Of a stretch of DNA of 64,000 nt, positions 37,388 through 47,040 are shown piece after piece. The DNA is from Proteobacteria bacterium 005FR1 (GTDB lineage Bacteria; Pseudomonadota; Gammaproteobacteria; Pseudomonadales; Cellvibrionaceae). Numbering within the stretch: position 1 is the first letter of the stretch; the number at the start of each line of letters is the position of its first letter. A program made the translations under genes and the position numbers. The stretch is from contig WACF01000001.1 in assembly GCA_026192395.1 (NCBI GenBank), forward strand, positions 1,325,637 to 1,389,636, read 5' to 3'. The notes under the pieces are model-generated. The model searched no databases. It was not told the DNA's origin and saw only the letters and a list, made by a program, of their open reading frames with translations.

Positions 37388-38164
37388 ATGACAGTAGCGA
37401 TCAAGAGCCCCGAAGATATCCAGAAAATGCGCGTAGCCGGACGAATGGCCGCCCGGGTACTGGAGCAGATCGGGGAATACGTCCAGCCCGGGGTCAGTAC
37501 CGCCGAGCTGGACGACCGTTGTAACCAGATGATCCTGGAACAGGGCGCCATTTCCGCCTGCATCGGCTACAAGGGCTTCCCGAAGGCGGTCTGCACGTCG
37601 GTCAATCAGGTGGTCTGCCATGGCATCCCTTCCGAAAAGAAGGTGCTGAAAGATGGCGACATCATCAACATCGACGTCACCGTGATCTACGAAGGTTTCC
37701 ACGGCGACACCAGCAAGATGTTCTTTGTGGGCACCCCCGCTCCCCACGCCGAGCGCCTGGTGGCCGTGACCCAGGAATGCCTCTACAAAGCCATCGATCT
37801 GGTCCGCCCCGGCGCCACGCTGGGCGACATCGGCCACGTGATCCAGCAGCATGCGGAGAGCAACTATTATTCGGTTGTGCGGGACTATTGTGGTCACGGC
37901 ATCGGCCGGGTCTTCCACGAGGAGCCGCAGGTAATGCACTTCGGCAAGTCCGGCACCGGCCTGATCCTGCAGGAAGGCATGACTTTCACGATCGAGCCGA
38001 TGATCAACGCCGGCAAGCCTCAGACCAAGCTCAAGCGCGACGGCTGGACCGTGGAAACTCGCGACGGCCGCCTCTCCGCCCAGTGGGAACACACCCTGGC
38101 GGTGACCAGCGATGGCGTTGAAGTTCTGACCGCCCGCGAGGAAGAACCATTTTTTACTGGGTAG
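37388..38164 (+). CDS. map: Methionine aminopeptidase type I
   Basis: Removes the initiator methionine from nascent proteins. The five metal ligands are visible in order: Asp in NIDVTVIYEG, Asp in HGDTSKMF, His in GHGIGRVFHE, Glu in FTIEPMINAG and Glu in QWEHTLAV. The substrate-binding His is in VCHGIPSEK. Length 258, short form without a zinc-finger extension. Divergent from rpsB, the conserved arrangement. Confidence 0.97.
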   Translation: MTVAIKSPEDIQKMRVAGRMAARVLEQIGEYVQPGVSTAELDDRCNQMILEQGAISACIGYKGFPKAVCTSVNQVVCHGIPSEKKVLKDGDIINIDVTVIYEGFHGDTSKMFFVGTPAPHAERLVAVTQECLYKAIDLVRPGATLGDIGHVIQQHAESNYYSVVRDYCGHGIGRVFHEEPQVMHFGKSGTGLILQEGMTFTIEPMINAGKPQTKLKRDGWTVETRDGRLSAQWEHTLAVTSDGVEVLTAREEEPFFTG

Positions 38165-38209
38165 GGGAAAATTGGCAGCGGCAAGTCGGGACCAGATTCT
38201 CGGCTTCCC

Positions 38210-38249
38210 GCTCCCGATTCCCCACTCCCGAGCCCCACTCCCGAGCGCC
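38210..38249 (+). repeat. Short tandem repeat abutting the glnD start codon
   Basis: Three units of 13-14 bp, consensus ACTCCCGAGCCCC, end one base before the glnD ATG. The repeat occupies the place where the ribosome binding site should be. Confidence 0.75.
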
Positions 38250-38250
38250 T

Positions 38251-40956
38251 ATGAACATCCCCTATTTCGAACGCCCCCTCTTCTTCTTCGATCAGAGCCG
38301 CTTTCGGCACGCACTGCAGACCGGCAACCGGGTGACCGTTTTCAAGGACGCCATCAACGCGGCCAACACCCAGTTCAACCGGCGCTTCCAGGAAGGCGAG
38401 GACATCAGGACCCTGGTCTATGAGCGCGCGCTGTTCGTGGACTGCATCGTCCACTATGCCTGGCATCAGTTCGAATGGGGCGAGGACAACTCCCACGTCA
38501 GCCTGCTTGCCGTGGGCGGCTTCGGCCGCGGGGAACTGCACCCGCATTCGGACATCGACCTGCTGATCCTGCTCGATACCGACGAGACCGGTCGTTACCA
38601 GCGCAGTATCGAGAGCTTCATCACGCTGCTCTGGGACATCGGGCTGGAAATCGGGCAGAGCGTACGCACGGTCGAGCAGTGCCTGGAAATCGCCCGCAAG
38701 GACATCACCGTTGCCACCAACATTTTCGAGTCGCGCACCATTGTCGGTCCCGACGCACTGCGCCAGCACCTGATGGAAAAGACCTCGCCGGAGCACATGT
38801 GGCCGGCGGACGAATTCTTTCGCGCCAAATGGGACGAGCAGCTCAAGCGCCACGACAAGCACAACAATACCGAGTACAACCTCGAGCCCAACATCAAGAA
38901 CGCGCCCGGTGGCCTGCGCGATATCCAAACCATCAACTGGGTGGCCAAGCGCTTCTTCGGAGTGCGCACCCTTCGCCAGCTCGAAGGCCGCGGCTTCTTT
39001 ACCGAGGCAGAATTCGCCATTTTGCGCACCGGGGAGGAATTTCTGTGGAAGGTCCGCTATGGCCTGCACCTGCTCGCCGGACGACCGGAAGAACGCCTGC
39101 TATTTGATTACCAGCGGGAACTGGCGAAGATGTTCGGCTATCAGGACACCCCCGAGCGTCTGGCGGTCGAGCAGTTCATGCACTGGTACTACCGGGTCGT
39201 ACTCGCGTTGGGCGAGCTCAACGATGTGCTGATGCAGTTTCTTGACGAGGCGATTCTTCAGAAAGGCCAAAGCAAGGAAGTGACGCCGATCAACGAGCGC
39301 TTTCAGCTGCGCGACAACTACATCGAGGTGACACACACCAAAGTCTTCAAGGAGGAGCCTTCGGCGCTACTGGAGATTTTCGTGTTGATGGGCAACAACC
39401 CCGACATCCGCGGACCCCGTGCTTCCACCATCCGCCTGATCCGTGAGAACCGGGACCGCATCGATGACGATTTCCGCAACGATCAGCGCAATCAGAAGCT
39501 GTTTATGGAGTTGCTGGCCTGCCCGTATGGCCTGTTCACCCAGCTCAAACGAATGAAGCGCTACGGCATTCTCGGCCGCTATCTGCCCGAATTCGGGCGA
39601 GTAACCGGGCAAATGCAGCATGACCTCTTTCACATCTACACCGTGGACGCCCATACCTTGCTGGTGGTGAAGAACATGCGCCTGTTCCGCCATCCTGATG
39701 CGGAAGAGATGTTCCCGGTGGCAGCACACGTAATGAAGCGTCTACCCAAGCACGAGCTGCTGTATATCGCCGGCCTTTACCATGACATCGGCAAGGGACG
39801 CGGCGGCGACCATTCCACCCTGGGCGCTGTCGACGCACGGGAATTTTGCGAGCGGCACGGGCTCTCGCCGCGGGAGACCCGCCTGGTGTGCTGGCTGGTG
39901 GAGAAGCATCTGCTGATGTCCAAGGTCTCCCAGAAGCAGGACATTTCCGATCCGGACGTCATTCACAACTTCGCTCTTGAAGTAGGCGATCAGCTGCACC
40001 TGGACTACCTGTATGCGCTGACTGTGGCAGACATGAACGCCACCAACCCCGACATCTGGAATAACTGGCGCGCCAGCCTGCTGCGCCAACTTTATCTGGA
40101 AACCAAGCGCGCACTGCGCCGCGGGCTCGAAAACACCGTGGACAAACAGGATGTCATCGACGAAACCCAGGCCGCCGCCCTCCATAAGCTCAAGCGCAAG
40201 GGTTTCAGCGAAGACCGAGTGCGGGCGATCTGGAGTGATATGGGCGAAGACTACTTCCTGCGCGAAAGCCACCTGGATATCGCCTGGCACACGGCCGCCA
40301 TCGCCAGACACGACAGCGATGGTCCGCTTATCCTGATCGACAAGACCACGGCGCCGGACCACGAGGGCGCGACTCAGATATTCATTCGGGCCAAGGAACG
40401 CAGCAACGTATTCGCCGCCGCGGCAACCTGTCTCGACCAGCTGAATCTCAGCATCCAGGACGCGCGCATTTATCACTCCCGCTCCGGCTATACCGTGGAC
40501 ACCTTCTATGTGCTTGACCAGCACGGCTCACCGATTGGTGACGACCCCGGCCGGTTGAAACGAATCTACAATTCGCTGCTGGAAGAGCTCAGCCTGGTGG
40601 AAGATTACCCGAGCGTAATCCACCGGCGTACGCCGCGCCAGCTCAAGCACTTCGCGATGCCTACCCGCACCAGTATCAACAACGACATTTCCAGTGGCTA
40701 CACCGTCCTGGAAGTTATCAGCCCGGATCGTCCGGGACTGCTGGCTCGCATCGGCCGCATCTTTATCGAGTTCAATGTGCAATTGCAAAATGCAAAGATC
40801 ACCACACTCGGCGAGCGGGTCGAAGATATTTTCTTCATCACCGATGACGAGGGACAACCGCTCAGCGACCCGAAACTCTGCGAAAACCTGCAGAAGGAAA
40901 TCTGCCGTCAGCTGGATGAGCACGTCGAAGAGAGCAAGAACGCGTCGAACATATAA
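38251..40956 (+). CDS. glnD: Bifunctional PII uridylyltransferase/uridylyl-removing enzyme
   Basis: Nitrogen sensor that uridylylates PII when glutamine is low and deuridylylates it when high. The nucleotidyltransferase motif GGFGRGELHPHSDIDLL is near residue 90. The HD domain follows with GLYHDIGKGRGGDHS (about 510), and two C-terminal ACT domains (about 700-780, IFIRAKERSNVF, and 815-890, EVISPDRPGLLARIG) bind glutamine. Length 901. The ATG is preceded by a tandem repeat rather than a ribosome binding site. Next to dapC as in pseudomonads. Confidence 0.96.
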   Translation: MNIPYFERPLFFFDQSRFRHALQTGNRVTVFKDAINAANTQFNRRFQEGEDIRTLVYERALFVDCIVHYAWHQFEWGEDNSHVSLLAVGGFGRGELHPHSDIDLLILLDTDETGRYQRSIESFITLLWDIGLEIGQSVRTVEQCLEIARKDITVATNIFESRTIVGPDALRQHLMEKTSPEHMWPADEFFRAKWDEQLKRHDKHNNTEYNLEPNIKNAPGGLRDIQTINWVAKRFFGVRTLRQLEGRGFFTEAEFAILRTGEEFLWKVRYGLHLLAGRPEERLLFDYQRELAKMFGYQDTPERLAVEQFMHWYYRVVLALGELNDVLMQFLDEAILQKGQSKEVTPINERFQLRDNYIEVTHTKVFKEEPSALLEIFVLMGNNPDIRGPRASTIRLIRENRDRIDDDFRNDQRNQKLFMELLACPYGLFTQLKRMKRYGILGRYLPEFGRVTGQMQHDLFHIYTVDAHTLLVVKNMRLFRHPDAEEMFPVAAHVMKRLPKHELLYIAGLYHDIGKGRGGDHSTLGAVDAREFCERHGLSPRETRLVCWLVEKHLLMSKVSQKQDISDPDVIHNFALEVGDQLHLDYLYALTVADMNATNPDIWNNWRASLLRQLYLETKRALRRGLENTVDKQDVIDETQAAALHKLKRKGFSEDRVRAIWSDMGEDYFLRESHLDIAWHTAAIARHDSDGPLILIDKTTAPDHEGATQIFIRAKERSNVFAAAATCLDQLNLSIQDARIYHSRSGYTVDTFYVLDQHGSPIGDDPGRLKRIYNSLLEELSLVEDYPSVIHRRTPRQLKHFAMPTRTSINNDISSGYTVLEVISPDRPGLLARIGRIFIEFNVQLQNAKITTLGERVEDIFFITDDEGQPLSDPKLCENLQKEICRQLDEHVEESKNASNI

Positions 40957-40960
40957 ACCG

Positions 40961-40974
40961 CAGTCGCCAGTCGC
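40961..40974 (+). repeat. Heptamer pair after glnD
   Basis: Two exact CAGTCGC units begin four bases after the glnD stop codon, in the sense direction, followed by a partial third (TAGAAAA). They fill half of the gap to dapC. Confidence 0.7.
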
Positions 40975-40993
40975 TAGAAAACAGTAGAAGAGA

Positions 40994-42187
40994 ATGAACA
41001 AGAATCTAGATAAGTTGCAAGCCTACCCCTTTGAGAAACTGGCCGCTTTGAAAGCAGCGGTTGGCGCTCCGGTTACCGATCAACCGCATATTGCGCTTTC
41101 CATTGGCGAGCCCAAGCATTCGCCGCCGGCCTTTGTATTGGACACACTGCGGGACAATCTCGACAAAATATCCGTTTACCCGACCACCAAGGGTTCATCG
41201 GAACTGCGCGAGGCGATCGCCGGTTGGCTCGACCGCCGGTTTGAACTGACGGGCATCGATGCCGAAGAGCAGATTCTGCCGGTCAACGGTACTCGCGAGG
41301 CTTTGTTTGCCATCGCCCAGGCCGTGGTAAGTGGTGGCGAGGATGCTCTGGTGGTATCGCCCAATCCGTTCTACCAGATCTACGAAGGTGCTGCTTTTCT
41401 CGCGGGCGCCAAACTGCATTTCGTCAACTGTTCGGCGGAAAACAACTATCTGCCCGACTTCGGCAGCGTCGAGGCGCAGATCTGGGAACGCTGCCAGCTC
41501 GTCTACCTCTGCTCTCCCGGCAACCCTTCCGGCGCGGTGGTGCCCCGCGAGCAACTGCGACACCTGATCGAACTGGCGGACCGCTACAATTTCGTCATTG
41601 CCAGCGATGAGTGCTATTCGGAGATTTACTTCGACGAGGCGGAACCGCCCGTGGGCTTGTTGCAGGTGTGTGCCGAGATGGGCCGCCATGACTTCGCGCG
41701 CTGCCTGGTTTTTCACAGCCTCTCGAAACGCTCCAACCTTCCCGGTCTTCGATCCGGCTTCGTGGCGGGCGATGCGGCCATTCTGAAGGACTTCCTGCTC
41801 TACCGCACCTACCACGGCTGCGCCATGAGCCTGCCCATGCAGATTGCCAGCATCAGCGCCTGGAGCGATGAAGGGCATGTGCGGGAAAACCGCCGATTGT
41901 ATCGGCAGAAATTCGATGATGTATTGGAAATTCTCGCTCCCGTTATCCACGTGCGAAAACCGGAAGCGGGCTTTTACCTTTGGCTGAAAACACCCATCAA
42001 CGACCTGGACTTCGCCCAGCAGCTCTTTAGCCGGGAAAACATCACCGTTCTACCCGGCTCTTACATCGCCCGTGAAGCGGATGGCATTAATCCCGGCGAA
42101 AACCACGTCCGCATCGCGCTGGTGGCCAGTCCCGAAGAGTGCGTCACCGCGGCAAAACGACTGCGCAGATTCATCGAAGGTTTATGA
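40994..42187 (+). CDS. dapC: N-succinyldiaminopimelate aminotransferase
   Basis: PLP class I aminotransferase in the succinylase branch of lysine and meso-diaminopimelate synthesis. The lysine that binds PLP is in FHSLSKRSNLPGLRSGF (SLSKRSNLPGLR is the family motif), with ASDECYSEIYFD (Asp) and VYLCSPGNPSGAVV (Asn) upstream. Length 397. dapD and dapE lie downstream and dapA is at 63 kb, so this branch is nearly complete. The end overlaps nth by four bases (ATGA). Confidence 0.94.
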   Translation: MNKNLDKLQAYPFEKLAALKAAVGAPVTDQPHIALSIGEPKHSPPAFVLDTLRDNLDKISVYPTTKGSSELREAIAGWLDRRFELTGIDAEEQILPVNGTREALFAIAQAVVSGGEDALVVSPNPFYQIYEGAAFLAGAKLHFVNCSAENNYLPDFGSVEAQIWERCQLVYLCSPGNPSGAVVPREQLRHLIELADRYNFVIASDECYSEIYFDEAEPPVGLLQVCAEMGRHDFARCLVFHSLSKRSNLPGLRSGFVAGDAAILKDFLLYRTYHGCAMSLPMQIASISAWSDEGHVRENRRLYRQKFDDVLEILAPVIHVRKPEAGFYLWLKTPINDLDFAQQLFSRENITVLPGSYIAREADGINPGENHVRIALVASPEECVTAAKRLRRFIEGL

Positions 42188-42891
42188 ACAGCAAGAGCGC
42201 AGCGTCAGCACTGCAGCCCGAAGAGGTCAAAGCGAAGTCCCCCACCAAGCTCCAGCGAGCCGCTTATGTGCGTGAGAGATTGAACGAACTCTATCCGGAG
42301 CCGCCGATACCGCTGCACCACAAGGACGCCTATACGCTGTTGATCGCCGTACTACTGTCCGCACAGTGCACGGACGAACGGGTCAACCAGATAACCCCTG
42401 CGCTATTTGCAGTGGCCGATACACCGGAAGAAATGGCGAAGGTCCCGGTGGAGAAAATCAAAGAGATCATTCGGCCCTGCGGACTGTCTCCGCAGAAATC
42501 GAAGGCGATCTCCGAACTTTCGAAAATCCTGTTGCGAGAGCATGGCGGCCAGGTACCTGGCGATATGGCCGAACTGGAAAAGCTCCCCGGCGTGGGCCAT
42601 AAAACCGCGAGCGTGGTGATGAGCCAGGCTTTCGGTGTGCCGGCTTTTCCGGTGGATACTCACATCCACCGCCTCGCCCAACGTTGGGGGCTGACCAGCG
42701 GCAAGAACGTTGCTCAAACAGAGAAGGATTTGAAGCGCCTGTTTCCAGAAGAGAGCTGGAATAAGCTGCATCTGCAGATCATTTATTACGGTCGGGAGTT
42801 CTGTTCGGCGCGTGGGTGTGATGGGACGGCCTGTGAGATTTGCCGGAGCTGTTATCCGAATCGGAAGCGGGCAAAAAAAACTCGCAAGTAA
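42184..42891 (+). CDS. nth: Endonuclease III
   Basis: DNA glycosylase/AP lyase for oxidised pyrimidines. The helix-hairpin-helix LPGVGHKTASVV provides catalytic Lys140, and FPVDTHIHR catalytic Asp158. The iron-sulfur loop at the C-terminus has five cysteines: Cys207, 212, 217, 220 and 223. Spacing is Cx9Cx2Cx2C (or x4 from Cys212), not the Cx6Cx2Cx5C of E. coli Nth; related variants exist in other phyla. A 20-residue N-terminal extension is Ser/Lys-rich. The start overlaps the dapC stop (ATGA); 235 residues. Unusual position between dapC and yffB. Confidence 0.94.
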   Translation: MNSKSAASALQPEEVKAKSPTKLQRAAYVRERLNELYPEPPIPLHHKDAYTLLIAVLLSAQCTDERVNQITPALFAVADTPEEMAKVPVEKIKEIIRPCGLSPQKSKAISELSKILLREHGGQVPGDMAELEKLPGVGHKTASVVMSQAFGVPAFPVDTHIHRLAQRWGLTSGKNVAQTEKDLKRLFPEESWNKLHLQIIYYGREFCSARGCDGTACEICRSCYPNRKRAKKTRK

Positions 42892-43223
42892 TGGTTCTGT
42901 TGCCAGCGAACCCGGTCAGGCAGCCCCCCATCACCTGACCTCGCTTCAGTTTTCTTAACAACTGGCAGTGTAGTCTCCCCGACAGGGGTTAGGCGAAGGC
43001 ACCAAAGCGAGTCCGGTGGTGGGGGAAGGTGTTTCGAAACCCTCGCCGCAGGACGCGGCGCGGGAGCTCCAGGGATGGATTTATGGGTTTTCGAAACACC
43101 TTCCCCCAGCGCCGGACGAATTCTTTGGCACCCCACATCCAATCTCCACCTGGCCCCCTCGCCCGCGAGTTCTGGTATCCTACGCGGCCATTTCAATCAA
43201 GAAAGAGCAATCGAGAGCGCCTC
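42892..43223. other. Intergenic region between nth and yffB with a hairpin element
   Basis: A 332-bp gap without a gene. It contains the 107-bp element at 43011-43117. Downstream, TGG-TATCCT (43173-43181) is a weak extended -10 that could start yffB-dapD transcription. Confidence 0.6.
43011..43117. repeat. 107-bp hairpin element, copy B
   Basis: Arms 43011-43039 and 43089-43117 are 29 bp and pair at 27 positions. The interior is 49 bp and starts CCCT, hairpin CGCCGC-AGGAC-GCGGCG (43044-43060), then CGGGAGCTCCAGGGATGG. Same size and plan as copy A, but the arm sequence differs at nine positions, seven of them matched by a change in the opposite arm. Confidence 0.88.
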
Positions 43224-43568
43224 ATGATCACCCTGTACGGCATCCCGAACTGCGACACCGTCGCCAAAGCCCGTCGCTGGCTCGAACAACGGGGTGTCGA
43301 CTATCGGTTTCACGATTTCCGCAAAGAAGGACTGAGCGAAGCCCAGGTGAAGGCCTGGATTGACGACCTTGGGGTGGACACAGTGGTGAACAAGCGCAGC
43401 ACCAGCTGGAAGAACCTTAGCCCCGCGCAGCGCGAAACGCTCGACGAGCAAACAGCCGTTCAGCTGATTCTCGACAATCCAACACTGATCAAGCGGCCAC
43501 TGCTGGAGAATGGTAAACAGCGCGTGGTCGGCTTCAAAGAAGATATGTATTTATCCTTCTTCGCTTGA
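43224..43568 (+). CDS. yffB: ArsC-family protein YffB
   Basis: Small thioredoxin-fold protein of the arsenate reductase/Spx family. ITLYGIPNCDTVAKARRWLE has the single N-terminal cysteine (Cys10), and the conserved LIKRPLLENG loop with its arginine is present. Length 114. YffB of E. coli is thought to be a glutathione-dependent thiol reductase; its place beside dapD is conserved in pseudomonads but the reason is not known. The ATG at 43224 is the family start; the frame extends 65 codons back through the repeat element. Confidence 0.92.
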   Translation: MITLYGIPNCDTVAKARRWLEQRGVDYRFHDFRKEGLSEAQVKAWIDDLGVDTVVNKRSTSWKNLSPAQRETLDEQTAVQLILDNPTLIKRPLLENGKQRVVGFKEDMYLSFFA

Positions 43569-43608
43569 TTCAATTTTCGTATTTCGCTTAGCAACACAGG
43601 ATCAAACT

Positions 43609-44640
43609 ATGCCTCAGCTTTACAGCTTCGGACTGGGTATCGGGACCACCAACAGCAATGGCGAATGGCTGGAAGTTTATTATCCGCAGCCGCTGCTCGA
43701 GCCCGGTGAAGACATTTCCAATGCCGTTTGCCAGGCGCTGAATCACAGCGAGGGCAATCAGGCGATTACGCTGGATAAGGACAAGTTGACGGCATTGGCC
43801 GATGCGCTGGAATCCGTGCATGCGGAGCTCGCCGCTCTGGCACGCCGCTTTCAGGAGAGCAAGCGTCCGACCGTGGCCACCTTGCTGGCTACCGATGCTG
43901 CGCCTTCAAGTGTGCCGGAGGGCTACCTGAAGCTGCATATGCTTTCGCATCGCCTGGTCAAGCCGCACGGCACGAATCTGACCGGGTTGTTCGGCGTGCT
44001 GCCCAATGTGGCCTGGACCAACCAGGGTGCAATCGATATCAAGGAGCTGCCCGAGCGTCAGCTTCAGGCGCGTTTGAACGATGAAGTGCTGGAAGTGGCC
44101 TGTGTGGACAAGTTCCCCAAGATGAGCAACTACGTGGTTCCCGGCGGCGTTCGCGTTGCGCATACCGCGCGAGTGCGTCTGGGTGCGCACCTCGGCGAGG
44201 GCACCACGGTGATGCACGAAGGCTTCGTGAACTTCAATGCGGGCACGGAAGGTCCGGGCATGATCGAAGGCCGGATTTCCGCAGGTGTAATGATCGGCGC
44301 CGGTTCCGACCTGGGCGGCAGCAGCTCCACCATGGGCACCCTGTCCGGCGGCGGTAAGCTGATTAACGGCGTTGGAAAAGAATGCCTGATCGGCGCGAAC
44401 GCCGGCATCGGTATTCCGCTCGGCGATCGCTGCATCGTCGAAGCCGGCTTGTATGTAACCGCGGGCACCAAGGTGGCGATGCTGGATTCCGATGGCAAGG
44501 TGGCTGCCTATGTGAAAGCGCGTGAACTGGCCGGCAAGTCTGACCTGCTGTTCTGGCGCAACTCCCAGACCGGCGCGGTGGAATGCAAGACCAACCTTGC
44601 GTCCTTCGAGCTGAATGAAGAATTGCACAAGAATAACTGA
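43609..44640 (+). CDS. dapD: Tetrahydrodipicolinate N-succinyltransferase
   Basis: Succinylates tetrahydrodipicolinate, committing it to the succinylase route of lysine and diaminopimelate. The long Pseudomonas-type form of 343 residues: an N-terminal domain, then a left-handed beta-helix (about 180-290: ARVRLGAHLGEGTTVMHEGF, GVMIGAGSDLGGSSS, LIGANAGIGIPLGD). The start is the ATG at 43609; the open frame reaches back into yffB in another frame. Confidence 0.95.
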   Translation: MPQLYSFGLGIGTTNSNGEWLEVYYPQPLLEPGEDISNAVCQALNHSEGNQAITLDKDKLTALADALESVHAELAALARRFQESKRPTVATLLATDAAPSSVPEGYLKLHMLSHRLVKPHGTNLTGLFGVLPNVAWTNQGAIDIKELPERQLQARLNDEVLEVACVDKFPKMSNYVVPGGVRVAHTARVRLGAHLGEGTTVMHEGFVNFNAGTEGPGMIEGRISAGVMIGAGSDLGGSSSTMGTLSGGGKLINGVGKECLIGANAGIGIPLGDRCIVEAGLYVTAGTKVAMLDSDGKVAAYVKARELAGKSDLLFWRNSQTGAVECKTNLASFELNEELHKNN

Positions 44641-44655
44641 TTCGGAGCCACTGCC

Positions 44656-45789
44656 TTGACCCAGTCCGCCACTGTTGCGCTGACCTGCGAACTTATCCGC
44701 CGTCGGTCAGTGACCCCGCAAGACGCCGGTTGTCTCGACTTGATTAGCGAGCGATTGTCTGCAATCGGTTTCGATTGTCAGATGCTGCCTTTTGAGGAAG
44801 TCAGCAACCTATGGGCGGTGCGCGGCAGCAGCGGCCCCCTGCTGGTGTTTGCGGGTCATACCGACGTGGTGCCCACAGGTCCGATCGAGAAATGGCGCAG
44901 CCCCCCGTTCGAGCCCACGATCGAGGGCGATGTACTTACCGGGCGTGGCGCGGCGGATATGAAGGGCAGTCTGGCGGCAATGGTCACCGCCTGCGAAAAC
45001 TTCGTGGCAGCAAATCCGGATCATCCGGGACGCATTGGCTTTCTGCTGACCAGTGACGAGGAAGGTCCCGCACGCAATGGTACCCGCAAGGTGATGGAGT
45101 GGCTCAACGAGCGCGAGATCGCGATTGACTGGTGCATCATCGGCGAGCCCACCAGTGGTGAGAAGCTGGGCGATACCATCAAGAACGGACGCCGCGGTTC
45201 GCTGAACTTCGAATTGACGGTCCACGGGCATCAGGGGCACATCGCCTATCCGCAACTTGCGGACAATCCCATTCACCGCCTCGCTCCCGCTCTGGCGGAG
45301 CTGATTGCGGTGGAATGGGACCGGGGCAATGAATACTTCCCCGCCACCAGCTTCCAGGTATCGAATCTAAACGGCGGCACCGGGGCTACCAACGTCATCC
45401 CCGGCTCGATTACTTTGATCGGCAACTTCCGTTTTTCCACCGAAGTGACCGACGAACTACTGCGCGAACGGACCGAAACGATCCTGCGAAAACATGACGT
45501 CGATTTCTCCGTCGACTGGCAGCTGAGCGGTCAGCCCTTCCTGACTCCGCGAGGCAATCTCACCGACGCGGTAACTCAGGCGATTGCTGATGCAACCGGC
45601 ATCCGGGCTGAGCTGTCTACCAGCGGCGGCACCTCTGATGGCCGGTTTATCGCTCCCAGCGGAGTGGATGTAGTGGAGTTCGGACCAATCAACGCGACCA
45701 TTCACAAGGTCAACGAATGTGTCAGCGTATCGGACCTGGACAAGCTCGCGCAGATCTACCGGGGTTGTCTCGAAGCATTACTGATCTAG
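44656..45789 (+). CDS. dapE: Succinyl-diaminopimelate desuccinylase
   Basis: Di-zinc M20 peptidase-family hydrolase that releases diaminopimelate. Metal and catalytic motifs in order: [11 protein letters not shown] (His, catalytic Asp), [13 protein letters not shown] (bridging Asp), [10 protein letters not shown] (catalytic Glu and ligand), CIIGEPTS (Glu), and GGTSDGRFI near the end. Length 377. The start is a TTG with GGAG at the right distance, 15 bp after dapD, so the two are co-transcribed. Confidence 0.95.
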   Translation: MTQSATVALTCELIRRRSVTPQDAGCLDLISERLSAIGFDCQMLPFEEVSNLWAVRGSSGPLLVFAGHTDVVPTGPIEKWRSPPFEPTIEGDVLTGRGAADMKGSLAAMVTACENFVAANPDHPGRIGFLLTSDEEGPARNGTRKVMEWLNEREIAIDWCIIGEPTSGEKLGDTIKNGRRGSLNFELTVHGHQGHIAYPQLADNPIHRLAPALAELIAVEWDRGNEYFPATSFQVSNLNGGTGATNVIPGSITLIGNFRFSTEVTDELLRERTETILRKHDVDFSVDWQLSGQPFLTPRGNLTDAVTQAIADATGIRAELSTSGGTSDGRFIAPSGVDVVEFGPINATIHKVNECVSVSDLDKLAQIYRGCLEALLI

Positions 45790-45799
45790 GCGTATTCTC

Positions 45800-46273
45800 A
45801 TGAGCAGGCTGACCCACATCGACCAGAACGGCAACGCACAGATGGTGGACGTTGGCGCCAAGGATATTACCGAGCGTGAAGCTGTCGCGCAGGCGCGCAT
45901 CACCATGCAACCGGAGACCCTGCGACTGATCGTCGAAGGCGGCCACAAGAAAGGTGATGTACTGGCAGTCGCACGCATTGCCGGCATTCAGGCCGCCAAG
46001 AAGTGCCCCGACCTGATTCCCCTTTGCCACCCTCTGATGCTCACCTCCATCAAGGTGGACCTCACACCCGACAGTGAAAGTAGCAGTGTACTGATCGTGG
46101 CGCGCTGCAAGCTGGCCGGGCGAACCGGCGTGGAAATGGAAGCACTGACCGCCGCATCGGTGGCGGCGCTGACCGTCTATGACATGTGCAAAGCGGTCGA
46201 CAAGGGTATGATCATCGGCGAGGTCAGGCTGCTGGAGAAGAGCGGCGGCCGTTCTGGCGAATGGAAGGCTTAG
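45800..46273 (+). CDS. moaC: Cyclic pyranopterin monophosphate synthase
   Basis: Works after MoaA: rearranges 3',8-cyclo-GTP to cyclic pyranopterin monophosphate. [17 protein letters not shown] and [20 protein letters not shown] are the two active-site signatures; [17 protein letters not shown] is the C-terminal one, with the conserved lysines. Length 157. It begins 10 bp after dapE and heads moaC-moaD-moaE, 40 kb from moaA-moaB-moeA. Confidence 0.96.
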   Translation: MSRLTHIDQNGNAQMVDVGAKDITEREAVAQARITMQPETLRLIVEGGHKKGDVLAVARIAGIQAAKKCPDLIPLCHPLMLTSIKVDLTPDSESSSVLIVARCKLAGRTGVEMEALTAASVAALTVYDMCKAVDKGMIIGEVRLLEKSGGRSGEWKA

Positions 46274-46318
46274 AGATTGGCGAGCCTGACCTGGCGAGCT
46301 CAGCTACGGAGAAAAACA

Positions 46319-46573
46319 ATGCTAGTGGAGATCTGGTATTTCGCCCGCATCAAGGAAGCCGTGGATTGTGAACACGAGAAGCTGGAACTGCCGGACGGCA
46401 ACCCCACCGTGCGGGATCTGGTGGATATCCTCTCGCAGCGCGGGGAAAACTGGCGCAAGGCTTTGAGCGACGAGAACCTTCTCGTGGCCGTCAATCAGAC
46501 GGTTGCCTCCATGCAGACCACGATCGCCGAGGGCGACGAAATCGCTTTTTTCCCTCCGGTAACCGGAGGCTAA
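46319..46573 (+). CDS. moaD: Molybdopterin synthase small subunit
   Basis: Ubiquitin-fold sulfur carrier that donates the dithiolene sulfurs as a C-terminal thiocarboxylate. Ends in PPVTGG, the required Gly-Gly. Length 84. ACGGAG precedes the ATG at 46319. Stop and the moaE start are directly adjacent, so the two subunits are made together. Confidence 0.94.
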   Translation: MLVEIWYFARIKEAVDCEHEKLELPDGNPTVRDLVDILSQRGENWRKALSDENLLVAVNQTVASMQTTIAEGDEIAFFPPVTGG

Positions 46574-47032
46574 ATGACGGTAAAGATACAACGCCAGGAT
46601 TTCGACCTCAGCGCGGAATACGAAGCCTTGCGACGCGACTCTCGATCCCCCGGTGCCATTGTCACTTTCACCGGTCTGGTGCGCGACACGAGCAAACACC
46701 AACTCATCACCGCCATGGAGCTTGAGCATTATCCGGGTATGACAGAGAAGTCGCTGTCGGCGATTATCGATGATGCGAGAGCACGCTGGGATGTCGATCA
46801 GGTCAGTGTGATTCACCGCATTGGCCGGCTGCTGCCGGACGAGCAGATTGTTTTCGTCGGGGTGAGCAGCAGCCATCGCGCTGCCGCTTTTTCCGCTTGC
46901 GAGTTCATCATGGACTTTCTGAAAACACGCGCCCCTTTCTGGAAGAAGGAATTCACCGAGCAGGGCAGCTACTGGGTGGACGCGAAGGATAGTGACCGCG
47001 ACGCTGCCGACCGCTGGTCCGATCAAGGCTAA
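46574..47032 (+). CDS. moaE: Molybdopterin synthase catalytic subunit
   Basis: Large subunit of molybdopterin synthase, which converts cyclic pyranopterin monophosphate to molybdopterin. Conserved segments: PGAIVTFTGLVRD, LELEHYPGMTEKSL, VIHRIGRLLPDEQIVFVGV, and KTRAPFWKKEF with the catalytic lysines. Length 152. Followed by a 15-bp tandem repeat and then the convergent hemerythrin-like gene. Confidence 0.96.
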   Translation: MTVKIQRQDFDLSAEYEALRRDSRSPGAIVTFTGLVRDTSKHQLITAMELEHYPGMTEKSLSAIIDDARARWDVDQVSVIHRIGRLLPDEQIVFVGVSSSHRAAAFSACEFIMDFLKTRAPFWKKEFTEQGSYWVDAKDSDRDAADRWSDQG

Positions 47033-47040
47033 AACGAGCC

